Source: UBA2357 sp002344625 (GTDB lineage: Bacteria; Pseudomonadota; Gammaproteobacteria; Burkholderiales; Rhodocyclaceae). Taken from it: 64,000 nucleotides of DNA. Position numbers and translations under genes: made by a program. This document shows positions 8,269 to 16,910 of this stretch, piece after piece; within the stretch, counting starts at the first letter, position 1, and the number at the start of each line of letters is the position of its first letter. The stretch spans positions 62,001 to 126,000 of the forward strand of contig CALKIH010000060.1 of assembly GCA_937995335.1 (NCBI GenBank). The letters are read 5' to 3'. A model generated the notes under the pieces. The model did not search any database. It worked only from the letters and a program-made list of their open reading frames with translations, and was not told the origin of the DNA.

Positions 8269-9316
8269 GGTCCTGATGGGCATCCTGCTCGTCGGCACCG
8301 CCGGCACCGCGACGGCGTTCGATCGCTATCCGGGCCTGGGTCGCCTGGCCACGCCGGCCGAGGTGCGGGCCTGGGACATCGACGTCAGGCCCGACTTCAA
8401 GGGCCTGCCGCAGGGTTCGGGCAACGTGGATGACGGCATGACGCTGTGGGAAGCCAAATGCGCGTCCTGTCACGGCATCTTCGGCGAATCGAACGAGGTG
8501 TTCACGCCGCTCGTGGGCGGCACCCGCGCGGACGACGTCGAGTCGGGCCGGGTCGCGGCGCTGATCGACAACTCGTTTCCGCAGCGTTCGACCTTCATGA
8601 AGGTCGCGACGGTATCGACCCTGTTCGACTACATCAAGCGCGCGATGCCGTGGACCGAACCCAAGTCGCTGTCGGACGACGAGGTCTATGCCCTGCTTGC
8701 GTATCTGCTCAACCTGGCCGAAGTCGTGCCGGCGGATTTCGTGCTGAGCCACGAGAACATCGCCGAAGTGCAGACGCGTATGCCCAATCGCAACGGCATG
8801 ACGACCGATCACGGCATGTGGCCGGGCGCCTCGGCCGCCGCGGGCGGCATCGGCAACGGCGGCACACCCGACGTCAATGGCGACGCCTGCATGAGCAACT
8901 GCAAGACCGAGGTCGTGGTCGCATCGGCCCTGCCCGAGTATGCTCAGGATGCGCACGGCAACCTGGCCGAGCAGAATCGCCCGGTGGGCCCGGTACGTGG
9001 CGTGAGCACGGGCGAACCTGCCGACGCAGGCGCGGCCGCGCCAGGATCCGAGGCGGCCGAACTCGCGGCGCTCGCCGCCGCCAAAGGATGCATGGCCTGC
9101 CACGGCTTGACCCACAAGATCGTCGGCCCGGGTTTCAACGAAGTACAGGCCCGGTACAAGGACCAGGCCGATGGCGAGGCCTATTTGACGGGCAAGGTGA
9201 AATCCGGGGGCCAGGGGGTGTGGGGCGCGGTGCCGATGCCGCCGCAAGCACACCTTGCGGACGATGAAGCCAGGCGCATCGTCCAGTGGGTATTGTCGGG
9301 CGCGCAAGCGCAATGA
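8252..9316 (+). CDS. soxD: Diheme cytochrome SoxD
   Basis: 354 residues. A short signal peptide precedes residue 23; heme sites are CASCH (70-74) and CMACH (280-284), in two cytochrome domains joined by a long linker (about 185-270) rich in Gly/Ala and containing a CMSNC pair. This is the normal architecture of SoxD, the electron-accepting subunit of sulfane dehydrogenase SoxCD. Start 8252 follows GAGGTGAG and overlaps the end of soxC, indicating coupled translation of the two subunits. An internal ATG at 8276 is possible but would shorten the signal peptide. Confidence 0.92.
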   Translation: MSRFSEVLMGILLVGTAGTATAFDRYPGLGRLATPAEVRAWDIDVRPDFKGLPQGSGNVDDGMTLWEAKCASCHGIFGESNEVFTPLVGGTRADDVESGRVAALIDNSFPQRSTFMKVATVSTLFDYIKRAMPWTEPKSLSDDEVYALLAYLLNLAEVVPADFVLSHENIAEVQTRMPNRNGMTTDHGMWPGASAAAGGIGNGGTPDVNGDACMSNCKTEVVVASALPEYAQDAHGNLAEQNRPVGPVRGVSTGEPADAGAAAPGSEAAELAALAAAKGCMACHGLTHKIVGPGFNEVQARYKDQADGEAYLTGKVKSGGQGVWGAVPMPPQAHLADDEARRIVQWVLSGAQAQ

Positions 9317-9348
9317 TCAGCATCACGGAAGCAAACAGGAGAAAAAGG

Positions 9349-9816
9349 ATGAACGAGAAACGCAGGGATGTACTGAAGGCCATTGGCGGCGCGGGTATTT
9401 TCGGGGCACTGATCTCGGCCGGCATGATCACGCCGGCGATGGTGCACGCCGCCGACGCACGCAAGGTGTTCACCGCCAAGACCCTCGACGAAGCCTTCGC
9501 CGCGCTCGGCACGCCGAGGCCGGCCGAAAGTGCCGACATCACCATCACCGCGCCCGACATCGCCGAAAACGGCGCGGTCGTGCCGGTCGGCGTCGCCAGC
9601 AAGATCCCCAACACCGAACAGGTCGCGATCCTGGTCGAGAAGAACCCCAACATGGTCGCGGCCACGTTCGCGTTCGGCGAGAACACCCTGCCCGACCTGC
9701 AGACCCGCATCAAGATGGGCCAGACCTCCGACGTCTATGCGCTGGTCAAGGCGGACGGCAAGTTCTACATGGCCAAGAAAGAAGTGAAGGTCACACTCGG
9801 CGGCTGCGGCGGCTGA
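9349..9816 (+). CDS. soxY: Sulfur carrier protein SoxY
   Basis: 155 residues with a twin-arginine type signal (KRRDVLKAIGG). The C-terminus is GGCGG; Cys153 is the swinging-arm residue to which sulfur intermediates are covalently bound through all steps of the Sox cycle. The ATG at 9349 has an AGGAG seven bases upstream; an earlier ATG at 9313 lies against the end of soxD and has no good site. soxZ follows 27 bases downstream; the two products form the SoxYZ heterodimer in the periplasm. Confidence 0.95.
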   Translation: MNEKRRDVLKAIGGAGIFGALISAGMITPAMVHAADARKVFTAKTLDEAFAALGTPRPAESADITITAPDIAENGAVVPVGVASKIPNTEQVAILVEKNPNMVAATFAFGENTLPDLQTRIKMGQTSDVYALVKADGKFYMAKKEVKVTLGGCGG

Positions 9817-9843
9817 ACGACTCATCGAGACAAGGAGAGAAAA

Positions 9844-10155
9844 ATGGCAGGTCCAATGCGTATTCGCGCCGCCGAGAAAGACGGCATCGTCGAAGTCCGG
9901 GTGCTGATGTCCCATCCCATGGAAACGGGTCAGCGCAAGGATTCATCCGGCAACCCGATCCCGGCGCACCACATTTCGGAACTCACCGCCAAGCACAACG
10001 ACAAGGTCGTGCTGACCTCGGAGATGAGCGGATCGGTATCCACCAACCCCTACCTCGCCTTCAAGTTCAAGGGCGGCGCCAAGGGCGACAAGATCTCGGT
10101 AAGTTGGGTGGACAACAAGGGCGAATCCCGCACCGACGAAGTGCAGATTGCCTGA
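9844..10155 (+). CDS. soxZ: Sulfur compound chelating protein SoxZ
   Basis: 103 residues, an immunoglobulin-like beta-sandwich without a signal peptide, as expected because SoxZ is exported bound to SoxY on the Tat pathway. Family blocks seen are VLMSHPMETGQRKD near residue 22, IPAHHISELT and the ending GESRTDEVQIA. The AAGGAGAG ribosome-binding site ahead of the ATG is strong, consistent with the high level needed for a carrier protein. It is followed by a GC-rich hairpin before soxA. Confidence 0.95.
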   Translation: MAGPMRIRAAEKDGIVEVRVLMSHPMETGQRKDSSGNPIPAHHISELTAKHNDKVVLTSEMSGSVSTNPYLAFKFKGGAKGDKISVSWVDNKGESRTDEVQIA

Positions 10156-10160
10156 GGCCG

Positions 10161-10191
10161 CGGGCGGGCCGGCGCTGCGCCGGCGCGCCCG
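10161..10191 (+). repeat. Intercistronic GC-rich hairpin between soxZ and soxA
   Basis: Arms 10161-10173 and 10179-10191 form a stem of 12 pairs with one G-G mismatch around a five-base loop (GCTGC). It begins six bases after the soxZ stop. No run of T follows, so it is not a standard terminator; it more likely protects the 3' end of the soxYZ message or attenuates readthrough into soxA, giving more carrier than enzyme. That role is inference. Confidence 0.55.
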
Positions 10192-10279
10192 TGACCCCGG
10201 AAAGATCGACGGACCATGCGGATACCGCCATCGACGCGGTACGGCAGGCTCCGCCGAAGCAGCCACACGAGGAGAGACG

Positions 10280-11077
10280 ATGAGAAAAAAACTAATGTCG
10301 GTGGCGCTGGGAGCGACCATCGCGAGCACAGCCCCGGCGCCATTCGCGCAAGAGCTGAATTTCGACGAGTACCGCCAGATGCTTGCGGACGGCAACCCGG
10401 CGGAACTCTTCGAAATGGAGGGCGAGGAACTCTGGACGAGCGCACGCGGCCCCAAGAACGCGAGCCTTGAACAGTGCGACCTGGGCCTGGGCGCCGGCGT
10501 GGTGGCCGGTGCCGCCGCCCAGATGCCCCGCTATTTCGAGGATACCGGAAGGGTCCAGGACCTGGAGTCGCGGCTGATGCACTGCATGGAAACCCTGCAG
10601 GGCATTCCTTCGGCCGACATCATCAAGGGCCGTTTCGGGCGGGACGAACGGGCCAAGATGGCGGCCATCGTCGCCTACGTCTCGGCCAGCTCGAAGGGCA
10701 AGCCGATCAACGTGGATCTGTCGCACCCCAAGGTCAGGGAAATGTACGAACTCGGCGAGCAGGCCTTCTTCTTCCGCGCCGGCGTGATGGACTTCTCGTG
10801 TGCGAGCTGTCACGGCGAGGATGGCAAGCGGATTCGTGCGACTTCGCTGCCCAACATCACCACGGCAAAAGGCGCGGCCGAAGGCTGGGGCTCCTGGCCC
10901 GCCTACCGCGTGTCGAACTCGCAGTTCTGGACCATGCAGCACCGGCTGTGGGACTGTTTTCGCCAGCAGCGCACCGCCGAACCCGTGTTCGGCTCGGACG
11001 TGACCATTGCGCTGTCCACTTTCATGGCCGGCAAGGGCAACGGCGGCGAAATCGTCTGGCCCGGCGTCAAGCGCTAA
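10280..11077 (+). CDS. soxA: Monoheme c-type cytochrome SoxA
   Basis: 265 residues with a signal peptide ending near residue 23. The C-terminal domain has heme site CASCH (174-178) and the active-site Cys226 in RLWDCFRQQR, where the cysteine carries a persulfide and ligates the heme. The N-terminal cytochrome-like domain lacks a heme motif; Cys66 and Cys102 remain and would form a disulfide, so this is the single-heme type of SoxA. With SoxX it joins thiosulfate to the SoxY cysteine. GGAGAG precedes the ATG. Confidence 0.94.
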   Translation: MRKKLMSVALGATIASTAPAPFAQELNFDEYRQMLADGNPAELFEMEGEELWTSARGPKNASLEQCDLGLGAGVVAGAAAQMPRYFEDTGRVQDLESRLMHCMETLQGIPSADIIKGRFGRDERAKMAAIVAYVSASSKGKPINVDLSHPKVREMYELGEQAFFFRAGVMDFSCASCHGEDGKRIRATSLPNITTAKGAAEGWGSWPAYRVSNSQFWTMQHRLWDCFRQQRTAEPVFGSDVTIALSTFMAGKGNGGEIVWPGVKR

Positions 11078-11089
11078 CCAGGAGGCGAC

Positions 11090-11689
11090 ATGAACAAACT
11101 GATACTCGCGCCGCTGGCGCTGTACGCCTCGATCGCGCTGGCCGCGGACCCGGCCACCCCGGTCGAGACGATGATGAAGACCTCTTTCCAGGCCAACGGA
11201 ATCGCCTCGCTCGACCGCCAGATCCAGGACGAAGTACAACGGGCCTGCTCGAGCGCGGCGCTGCCCGACGCCGCGACCATGAAGGCGCTCGAAGAGGCCG
11301 AGATGAAGACCATCCAATGGCCCGCCGACGGCGACTACTACCAGGGCGGCGACTGGCGCGAAGGGCAGAAGATCGCGCTGAGCGGACGGGGCCTGACCTG
11401 GACCGATACCGCCGACACGGTCAATGGCGGCGGCTGCTACAACTGCCACGGTCTGGACCCGGCCAATGAATCCTACGGCACCATCGGCCCGGCGCTGCAC
11501 GGCTACGCGAAACTGCGCGGCAACTCGGAAGAGGTGCTCAAGTACACCTGGGGCAAGCTCTGGAATGCCAAGGCGTACAACGCCTGCAGCAACATGCCGC
11601 GCAACGGCTTCGGCGGCATCCTGACGGAACAGCAGATCCGGCATGTCATGGCCTACCTGTTCGATCCGGCCTCGCCCGTCAACAAGTAG
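11090..11689 (+). CDS. soxX: Monoheme cytochrome SoxX
   Basis: 199 residues with a signal peptide ending after ALA at residue 18. The heme motif is CYNCH (116-120) and the probable distal ligand is Met169 in the SNMPRNGFGG block near the C-terminus. The protein is longer than the shortest SoxX because of about 70 extra residues between the signal and the cytochrome core, as in a subset of proteobacterial SoxX. CAGGAGG lies before the ATG, only 12 bases after soxA. It forms the SoxAX heterodimer that starts the Sox cycle. Confidence 0.93.
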   Translation: MNKLILAPLALYASIALAADPATPVETMMKTSFQANGIASLDRQIQDEVQRACSSAALPDAATMKALEEAEMKTIQWPADGDYYQGGDWREGQKIALSGRGLTWTDTADTVNGGGCYNCHGLDPANESYGTIGPALHGYAKLRGNSEEVLKYTWGKLWNAKAYNACSNMPRNGFGGILTEQQIRHVMAYLFDPASPVNK

Positions 11690-11708
11690 CCGTCTAAGCC
11701 GCCTCCGC

Positions 11709-11737
11709 GCCGGCCGGGCCCCGGGTGCCCGGCCGGC
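11709..11737 (+). repeat. Perfect 11-bp intercistronic hairpin between soxX and soxB
   Basis: GCCGGCCGGGC at 11709-11719 pairs exactly with 11727-11737 around a seven-base loop. It lies 20 bases after the soxX stop and 33 bases before the soxB start. The sequence after it (ACTTCATTCC) is only weakly T-rich, so it may be a leaky terminator, a message-stabilising element or a processing site. Together with the soxZ-soxA hairpin it divides the operon into soxCDYZ, soxAX and soxB segments. Confidence 0.55.
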
Positions 11738-11770
11738 ACTTCATTCCAAACGACGAACAAGGGTCTTTCC

Positions 11771-13492
11771 ATGTCGATGAACCGTCGAGAGTTCCTGCAG
11801 GTGCTCGCAATCGCAGCCGCGGGCGGGATGTCGCTGCACAGCGACCAGGCCCGCGCGGCCCAGGCCGCCGGGACACTGTACGACCTTCCCCGCTTCGGCA
11901 ACGTCAGCCTGCTGCACATGACCGACTGCCACGCGCAGTTGCTGCCTATTTACTTTCGCGAGCCCAACGTCAACCTCGGCGTCGGTGCCATGGCGGGTTC
12001 GCCGCCCCATCTGGTCGGCGAACACCTGCTGCGCCATTTCGGCATCGCACCGGGCGGTATCGAAGCGCACGCGTTCACGTTCATCGACTTCGTCGAAGCG
12101 GCGCGCACCTACGGCAAGGTGGGCGGCTTCGCGCATCTGCGCACCTTGGTCAAGCGTCTCAAGGAGAGCCGCCCGGGCAGCCTGTTGCTCGACGGCGGCG
12201 ACACCTGGCAAGGGTCGGGCACCGCACTGTGGACCCGTGCCCAGGACATGGTCGATGCGTGCAAGCTGCTGGGCGTCGATGTGATGACCCTGCACTGGGA
12301 AAGCACCTACGGTGCCGAGCGGGTCAAGGAAATCGAGGAAAACGACTTCGCCGGGCACATCGACATCGTCGCCCAGAATGTGCGCACGACCGATTTCGAG
12401 GATCCGGTTTTCAAACCCTACGTGATCAGGAACATCAACGGGATCGCGGTTGCCATCGTCGGCCAGGCCTTCCCCTACACCCCGATCGCGAACCCGCGCT
12501 GGCTGACGCCCGACTGGAGTTTCGGCATCCGCGACGAGGAAATGCAGCAAGCCGTCGACGCCGCCCGCGCCGCCGGCGCGCAGGTCGTCGTGGTGCTGTC
12601 GCACAACGGCATGGACGTCGATCTCAAGATGGCGTCGCGCGTGACCGGCATCGACGCGATCTTCGGCGGGCACACGCATGACGGCATTCCGACACCGACG
12701 GTGGTCCACAACGCGGGCGGCAAGACCCTGGTGACCAACGCCGGATCGAACGGCAAGTTCCTGGGCGTGATGGACTTCGAGGTGAAGGACGGCAAAGTCG
12801 CCGATTTCCGCTACAAGCTCTTGCCGGTGTTTTCCAACCTCCTCCCGGCCGACCCCGAAATGGCCGCGCTCATCGACCGGATACGCGCGCCCTTCCTCGA
12901 CAAGCTCGGCGAAAAGCTCGCGCTCACCGAGGGCTTGCTCTACCGCCGCGGCAACTTCAACGGGTCGTGGGACCAACTCCTGGTCGATGCGCTGATGTCC
13001 GAGCTGGATGCCGAAATCGCCTTCTCGCCGGGTTTCCGCTGGGGCACCTCGCTGCTGCCGGGCGATACCATCACGATGGAGCATCTGCTCGACCAGACCG
13101 CGATCACCTACCCCTGGACCACGGTCACCCAAATGAGCGGCGAGATGATCAAGACCATCCTCGAGGACGTCTGCGACAACCTGTTCAACCCCGACCCCTA
13201 CTACCAGCAGGGCGGTGACATGGTGCGCGTCGGCGGCCTGCGCTATACCTGTGATCCGAATGCGGGCATGGGGCAGCGGATCAGCAACATGATGCTGGCC
13301 GACAAGCCCATCGACCCGGCCAAGATCTACAAGGTCGCGGGCTGGGCCCCCGTCTCCGAGGAAGCGCGCGACGCCGGCGCGCCGGTATGGGAAGTGGTCG
13401 CCCGCCATCTGCGCGACAAGCGGGTGATCACCCAGCGCAACCCCAACCTGCCGATCCTGAAAGGCATGGACGGCAACCCGGGGCTCGCCTGA
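11771..13492 (+). CDS. soxB: Thiosulfohydrolase SoxB
   Basis: 573 residues. A twin-arginine signal (NRREFLQ) is followed by a metallophosphoesterase-like domain: LLHMTDCHAQL (Asp52 and His54 metal ligands), LLDGGDTWQGSG, and GGHTHDG near residue 300, which bind the dinuclear manganese site. The C-terminal 5'-nucleotidase-type domain covers roughly 370-570. SoxB hydrolyses the sulfate group from S-thiosulfonated SoxY. Length and motifs are normal for the family. The start has only a weak AAGGG upstream. Confidence 0.95.
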   Translation: MSMNRREFLQVLAIAAAGGMSLHSDQARAAQAAGTLYDLPRFGNVSLLHMTDCHAQLLPIYFREPNVNLGVGAMAGSPPHLVGEHLLRHFGIAPGGIEAHAFTFIDFVEAARTYGKVGGFAHLRTLVKRLKESRPGSLLLDGGDTWQGSGTALWTRAQDMVDACKLLGVDVMTLHWESTYGAERVKEIEENDFAGHIDIVAQNVRTTDFEDPVFKPYVIRNINGIAVAIVGQAFPYTPIANPRWLTPDWSFGIRDEEMQQAVDAARAAGAQVVVVLSHNGMDVDLKMASRVTGIDAIFGGHTHDGIPTPTVVHNAGGKTLVTNAGSNGKFLGVMDFEVKDGKVADFRYKLLPVFSNLLPADPEMAALIDRIRAPFLDKLGEKLALTEGLLYRRGNFNGSWDQLLVDALMSELDAEIAFSPGFRWGTSLLPGDTITMEHLLDQTAITYPWTTVTQMSGEMIKTILEDVCDNLFNPDPYYQQGGDMVRVGGLRYTCDPNAGMGQRISNMMLADKPIDPAKIYKVAGWAPVSEEARDAGAPVWEVVARHLRDKRVITQRNPNLPILKGMDGNPGLA

Positions 13493-13515
13493 CCAGCGCC
13501 TGGAGACCGCACACC

Positions 13516-14553
13516 ATGAACCGCCCATCGATATCGCCGCGTCAAGGCCGCCGCACGTTCCTCAAACTGGGTCTCGCGGCGGGCGCGGGCCTGGGCGCGG
13601 CCGCGTCCGTTCCGCAACTGTCCGCCTTCGCATCCGATCTCGCCGACTTCATAACCGGACCGCCGGTTCCCGACATCCCGGCGCGCCAGCTGTCCGAACA
13701 CGTCTGGATGATCCATGCCGACGATGGTTTTCCGACGCCCGAAAACCAAGGCATGATGAGCAACATCACCTTCGTGGTCACAGCGCGCGGAGTCGTGTTC
13801 ATCGACCCCGGTAGTTCCCTACAGATTGGCGAAATGGCGCTGCGCCAGGTCCGCGCGATCACCGACAAACCCGTGATCGCGGTGTTCAACTCGCACTACC
13901 ACGGCGACCACTGGCTGGCCAACCACGCACTGGTCGAGGCCTACGGCCGGGCGCTTCCGATCTACGCCCATCCGCTGACGAGACAACAGATCGAAGGGGT
14001 GGCCGGCAATCTGTGGCGCGACCTGCTGGAGCGCTGGACCAACCAGGCCACCGCCGGAACCCGCATCGTGGCCCCCAGCCACAGCACCGGACATGGCGCC
14101 GAATTCGACTTCGGCGACATCACCCTGCGGATACATCACTACGGCACCGCGCATACCCCGGGCGACATCTGCGTCGAGGTCGTGCAGGACCGCCTCACCC
14201 ATGTCGGCGATGTCGCGATGGACCGGCGGATCGCCAACATGGACGACGGATCCTTCGTCGGCACCTTCAGGTTCTTCGACGCGCTCGAACGCAACGCCGC
14301 GTCCGCGATCTGGGTGCCCGGGCACGGCAATCCGGGCGCGCACGTGCTGGACTGGAACCGCGAACTGTTCGCCGGAATCTACGAGAACTGTCTCGCCGCA
14401 GTCGAGGAAGGGCTCGGCATGGACGTCGCGCGCAAACGCGTCATCGACGACCCCCGCGTGGCCGAACGGGCGCAGGAAACGCTCGGTTTCGAAAGCAACA
14501 TCGGCAAGTATGTGAGCATCGCCTATCTTGAAGCGGAGGCGGCCGCGTTTTGA
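13516..14553 (+). CDS. soxH: SoxH-like periplasmic metallo-beta-lactamase fold hydrolase
   Basis: 345 residues. It has a twin-arginine signal (GRRTFLK, residues 11-17) and a metallo-beta-lactamase domain with the zinc motif HYHGDH at residues 127-132, followed by TAHTPGD, HVGDVAM and PGHGNPG. SoxH-type proteins are frequent companions of sox operons but are not essential for thiosulfate oxidation where tested; the reaction is unsettled. It begins 23 bases after soxB and is probably in the same operon. A related quinoprotein-relay metallohydrolase is the main alternative identity. Confidence 0.75.
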   Translation: MNRPSISPRQGRRTFLKLGLAAGAGLGAAASVPQLSAFASDLADFITGPPVPDIPARQLSEHVWMIHADDGFPTPENQGMMSNITFVVTARGVVFIDPGSSLQIGEMALRQVRAITDKPVIAVFNSHYHGDHWLANHALVEAYGRALPIYAHPLTRQQIEGVAGNLWRDLLERWTNQATAGTRIVAPSHSTGHGAEFDFGDITLRIHHYGTAHTPGDICVEVVQDRLTHVGDVAMDRRIANMDDGSFVGTFRFFDALERNAASAIWVPGHGNPGAHVLDWNRELFAGIYENCLAAVEEGLGMDVARKRVIDDPRVAERAQETLGFESNIGKYVSIAYLEAEAAAF

Positions 14554-14594
14554 GCACTGCCGCGACTGCGGACCGCCACAGCGGACGCATCGCG

Positions 14595-14643
14595 CAACAT
14601 TGTATTAATATTCGGGCTCTTATCCGCTCGAAATGCAATGTTG
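14595..14643 (+). promoter_or_regulatory. Inverted repeat CAACATTG before yeeE
   Basis: CAACATTG (14595-14602) and CAATGTTG (14636-14643) form a perfect 8-base inverted repeat 33 bases apart, in an AT-rich patch (TATTAATATT in between) inside the 116-base gap before the sulfur transporter gene. This suggests the yeeE-soxW pair has its own promoter and operator, separate from the sox genes. The regulator is unknown; SoxR is a candidate because of the context, although the half-site does not match the CACAAATATT repeats at the soxR promoter. Confidence 0.4.
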
Positions 14644-14669
14644 GGCCGCGTGGCCCGAGGGAAATACCC

Positions 14670-15755
14670 ATGCCGGACCTGATCAAGATCATCGACTGGA
14701 TCGGCGAAGATCGCACGCTCGCGCTGGGCGGACTGCTGATCGGCGCACTGTTCGGGCTGCTGGCGCAGCGCTCGCAGTTCTGCCTGCGCGCGGCGGTCGT
14801 CGAGGTGAGCCGCGGCCAACTCGGCCCCAAACTCGCGATCTGGCTTCTCGCCTTCTCGGCCGCCATCATCGTCACTCAACTCCTTCATCTCGGCGGGTAT
14901 TTCGACACCGTCAATGTTCGCCAGCTGTCCGGCCAGGGCAGCATTTCGGGCGCCTTTATCGGCGGGGCGCTATTCGGCATCGGCATGATTCTCGCCCGCG
15001 GCTGTTCGAGCCGGCTGCTAGTGCTTGCCGCCAACGGCAATTTGCGGGCGCTGCTGTCCGGGCTCGTATTCGCGGTGGTCGCCCAGGCATCGATCGGCGG
15101 CATCCTGTCGCCCGCGCGCGAGGCGGTCAGCGCCTGGTGGCCGATCGGCGGCGGCGCGCGCGATCTGCTGTCGATGTCCGAAACGGGTCATGCGGGCGGC
15201 CTGCTGTTCGGTCTCGCCTGGCTGTTCGCGGCGTTGTTCTTCGCCCTGCGCCAGCGTGTCCACGCATGGCGCTGGATCGGCAGTATCGGCGTCGGCGCGA
15301 CGGTCGCGCTCGCCTGGTGGTTCACTTTTGCGATGTCGTCACGCACCTTCGACCCGACTCCGGTCAAGAGCCTGTCATTCACCTCGCCCTCGGCCGACGT
15401 CCTGATGCTGGTGCTTTCCCCGCCCGGGCAAGTACTGAACTTCGATCTGGGCATGGTACCGGGCGTTTTCATCGGGTCGTTTCTTGCCGCCCTGCTCGCC
15501 CGCGAACTCAAACTCGAGGGTTTTCAGGGCGCCTACTCGATGCCGCGCTACATCCTCGGCGCAATAGCGATGGGCTTCGGCGGTGTGCTCGCGGGCGGCT
15601 GCGCAGTCGGCGCGGGCGTCTCGGGCGCGGCGATCTTCGCCCTCACCGCCTGGATCGCGCTGGCGGGCATGTGGGCCGGCGCGAGCCTCACCGATCGGCT
15701 CATCGACCGCGAACCTGCGATCGCGCCCAACCAGATCACCGGAGATCTTCCTTGA
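14670..15755 (+). CDS. YeeE/YedE family sulfur-compound transporter
   Basis: 361 residues with about ten hydrophobic segments. YeeE/YedE hallmarks are GLLAQRSQFCLRAA near residue 30, GMILARGCSSRLL near 110 and FGGVLAGGCAVGAG near 305; the conserved cysteines carry thiosulfate through the channel in the structurally known member. In a sox context the transporter probably brings a sulfur-containing compound to the cytoplasm, or serves the thioredoxin-dependent reduction of sulfur carriers. The ATG at 14670 matches the usual N-terminus; its 3' end overlaps the start of the thioredoxin-like gene by four bases. Confidence 0.85.
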   Translation: MPDLIKIIDWIGEDRTLALGGLLIGALFGLLAQRSQFCLRAAVVEVSRGQLGPKLAIWLLAFSAAIIVTQLLHLGGYFDTVNVRQLSGQGSISGAFIGGALFGIGMILARGCSSRLLVLAANGNLRALLSGLVFAVVAQASIGGILSPAREAVSAWWPIGGGARDLLSMSETGHAGGLLFGLAWLFAALFFALRQRVHAWRWIGSIGVGATVALAWWFTFAMSSRTFDPTPVKSLSFTSPSADVLMLVLSPPGQVLNFDLGMVPGVFIGSFLAALLARELKLEGFQGAYSMPRYILGAIAMGFGGVLAGGCAVGAGVSGAAIFALTAWIALAGMWAGASLTDRLIDREPAIAPNQITGDLP

Positions 15756-16303
15756 AAGCAGCACGAGCGACCGGCCACGAACCGCCGCCACCGGGCACGC
15801 GCACACACGTGCGCCGGGCAATCGCGCTGAGCGCCTTGTGCCTGTCCACCGCGTTTGCGGGCGCGTTCGCCCTGCCCGGCGCACGCGACCTGGCAGCGGA
15901 TGCGCGTGACGCGCGCGACAACGGCCGGCCGCTGCTGGTGTTGTACAGCCAGGCCGGCTGCACCTGGTGCGAGGAGGCCCGCCGCTACATCGTGCCGATC
16001 GCGGCGGCGCCCGAGACACGCGACCAGGCACTGTTCAGGCAGGTGGATATCGACTCGGATGCCGAGCTGATCGACTTCACGGCGCAGGCCAGCAGTCATC
16101 GCCGATTCGCTCAGGCACAACAGGTCAGCCTCACCCCGACCGTCGTCCTGTACGGACCAGATGGGCGGGTCATCGGCGAGCCCATCGTCGGCATGCGCCT
16201 GCCCGACTTCTATGCCCAGTATCTGTTGAACGCGGTCGACGCGGCACGTGCCGAAATCGCCACACAGGTGCAGGAAACACCCCACACCGGACCATCCCGG
16301 TAA
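15752..16303 (+). CDS. soxW: SoxW-like thioredoxin-fold protein
   Basis: 183 residues. It has a signal or anchor sequence (about 21-42) and a thioredoxin fold with the active-site motif CTWC at residues 70-73 and a cis-proline loop SLTPTVVLYGPDG near residue 130. SoxW-type thioredoxins keep the SoxY cysteine reduced and active. The start is taken as TTG 15752, with GGAG seven bases ahead, overlapping the yeeE stop (TTGA). A GTG at 15809 is the other choice, giving a protein with a more ordinary signal length. Confidence 0.75.
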   Translation: MKAARATGHEPPPPGTRTHVRRAIALSALCLSTAFAGAFALPGARDLAADARDARDNGRPLLVLYSQAGCTWCEEARRYIVPIAAAPETRDQALFRQVDIDSDAELIDFTAQASSHRRFAQAQQVSLTPTVVLYGPDGRVIGEPIVGMRLPDFYAQYLLNAVDAARAEIATQVQETPHTGPSR

Positions 16304-16343
16304 GCCCGCCAGGGCCGGGCATGCGCGACGGGCCGGGCGCGCG

Positions 16344-16898
16344 TCAGCACTGCGCCACGCCGCCCAGCATGCGCAAGACCGGCTCGACCAGTACGCTCCG
16401 CTCGCCATCGGTCACCCACAGTTGACCTTCCTGGATCGTCACCTGCAGGCGCATGCTGCGTCCGGTGAGCGCGGCCAGCGCCGGCGCCGCCTCGGCCGGC
16501 AGATGCACGACATCGAGGTTGGCATAGCGGGCCAGCGCCGCCGAAATGCCCTTCCACCAGATATCGGCCGCCCTGCCGTAGCTGACCACGACCACCTTCC
16601 GCGCCCGGCCGCACGCCTTGCGGATCCATTTCTCGTCCGGCTGCCCGACATCGATCCAGCACTCGATCGCGCCGGTCAGATCGCGCAGCCACAGCTCCGG
16701 TTCGTCGTCGACGCACAGTCCTTTGGCAAAAGCGAGCGATGCGTCCGCATACAGGGAAAACGCCACGAGCCGCACCATCATCCGCTCCTCGGTTTCGGAC
16801 GGGTGGCGCGCCAACGACAGTTCGTGGTCGGCGTAGTAGCCGCGGTCCATGTCCGCGATCGACAGCGCCGCCTTGTAGATGGTCGCCTTGAGTGCCAT
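16344..16898 (-). CDS. yaeQ: YaeQ family protein
   Basis: 184 residues. The beginning MALKATIYKAALSIADMDRGYYADH and the later blocks HPSETEERMMVRL and CIDVGQPDE-like WIDVGQPDEKWIRKA are nearly invariant in the YaeQ family, which has a PD-(D/E)XK nuclease-like fold and unknown function. E. coli YaeQ was once proposed to compensate for loss of RfaH. There is no signal peptide. It lies 12 bases downstream of an uncharacterised gene on the same strand and is convergent with the sox cluster. Confidence 0.9.
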   Translation of the reverse strand: MALKATIYKAALSIADMDRGYYADHELSLARHPSETEERMMVRLVAFSLYADASLAFAKGLCVDDEPELWLRDLTGAIECWIDVGQPDEKWIRKACGRARKVVVVSYGRAADIWWKGISAALARYANLDVVHLPAEAAPALAALTGRSMRLQVTIQEGQLWVTDGERSVLVEPVLRMLGGVAQC

Positions 16899-16910
16899 GT
16901 GACTCCGGTC

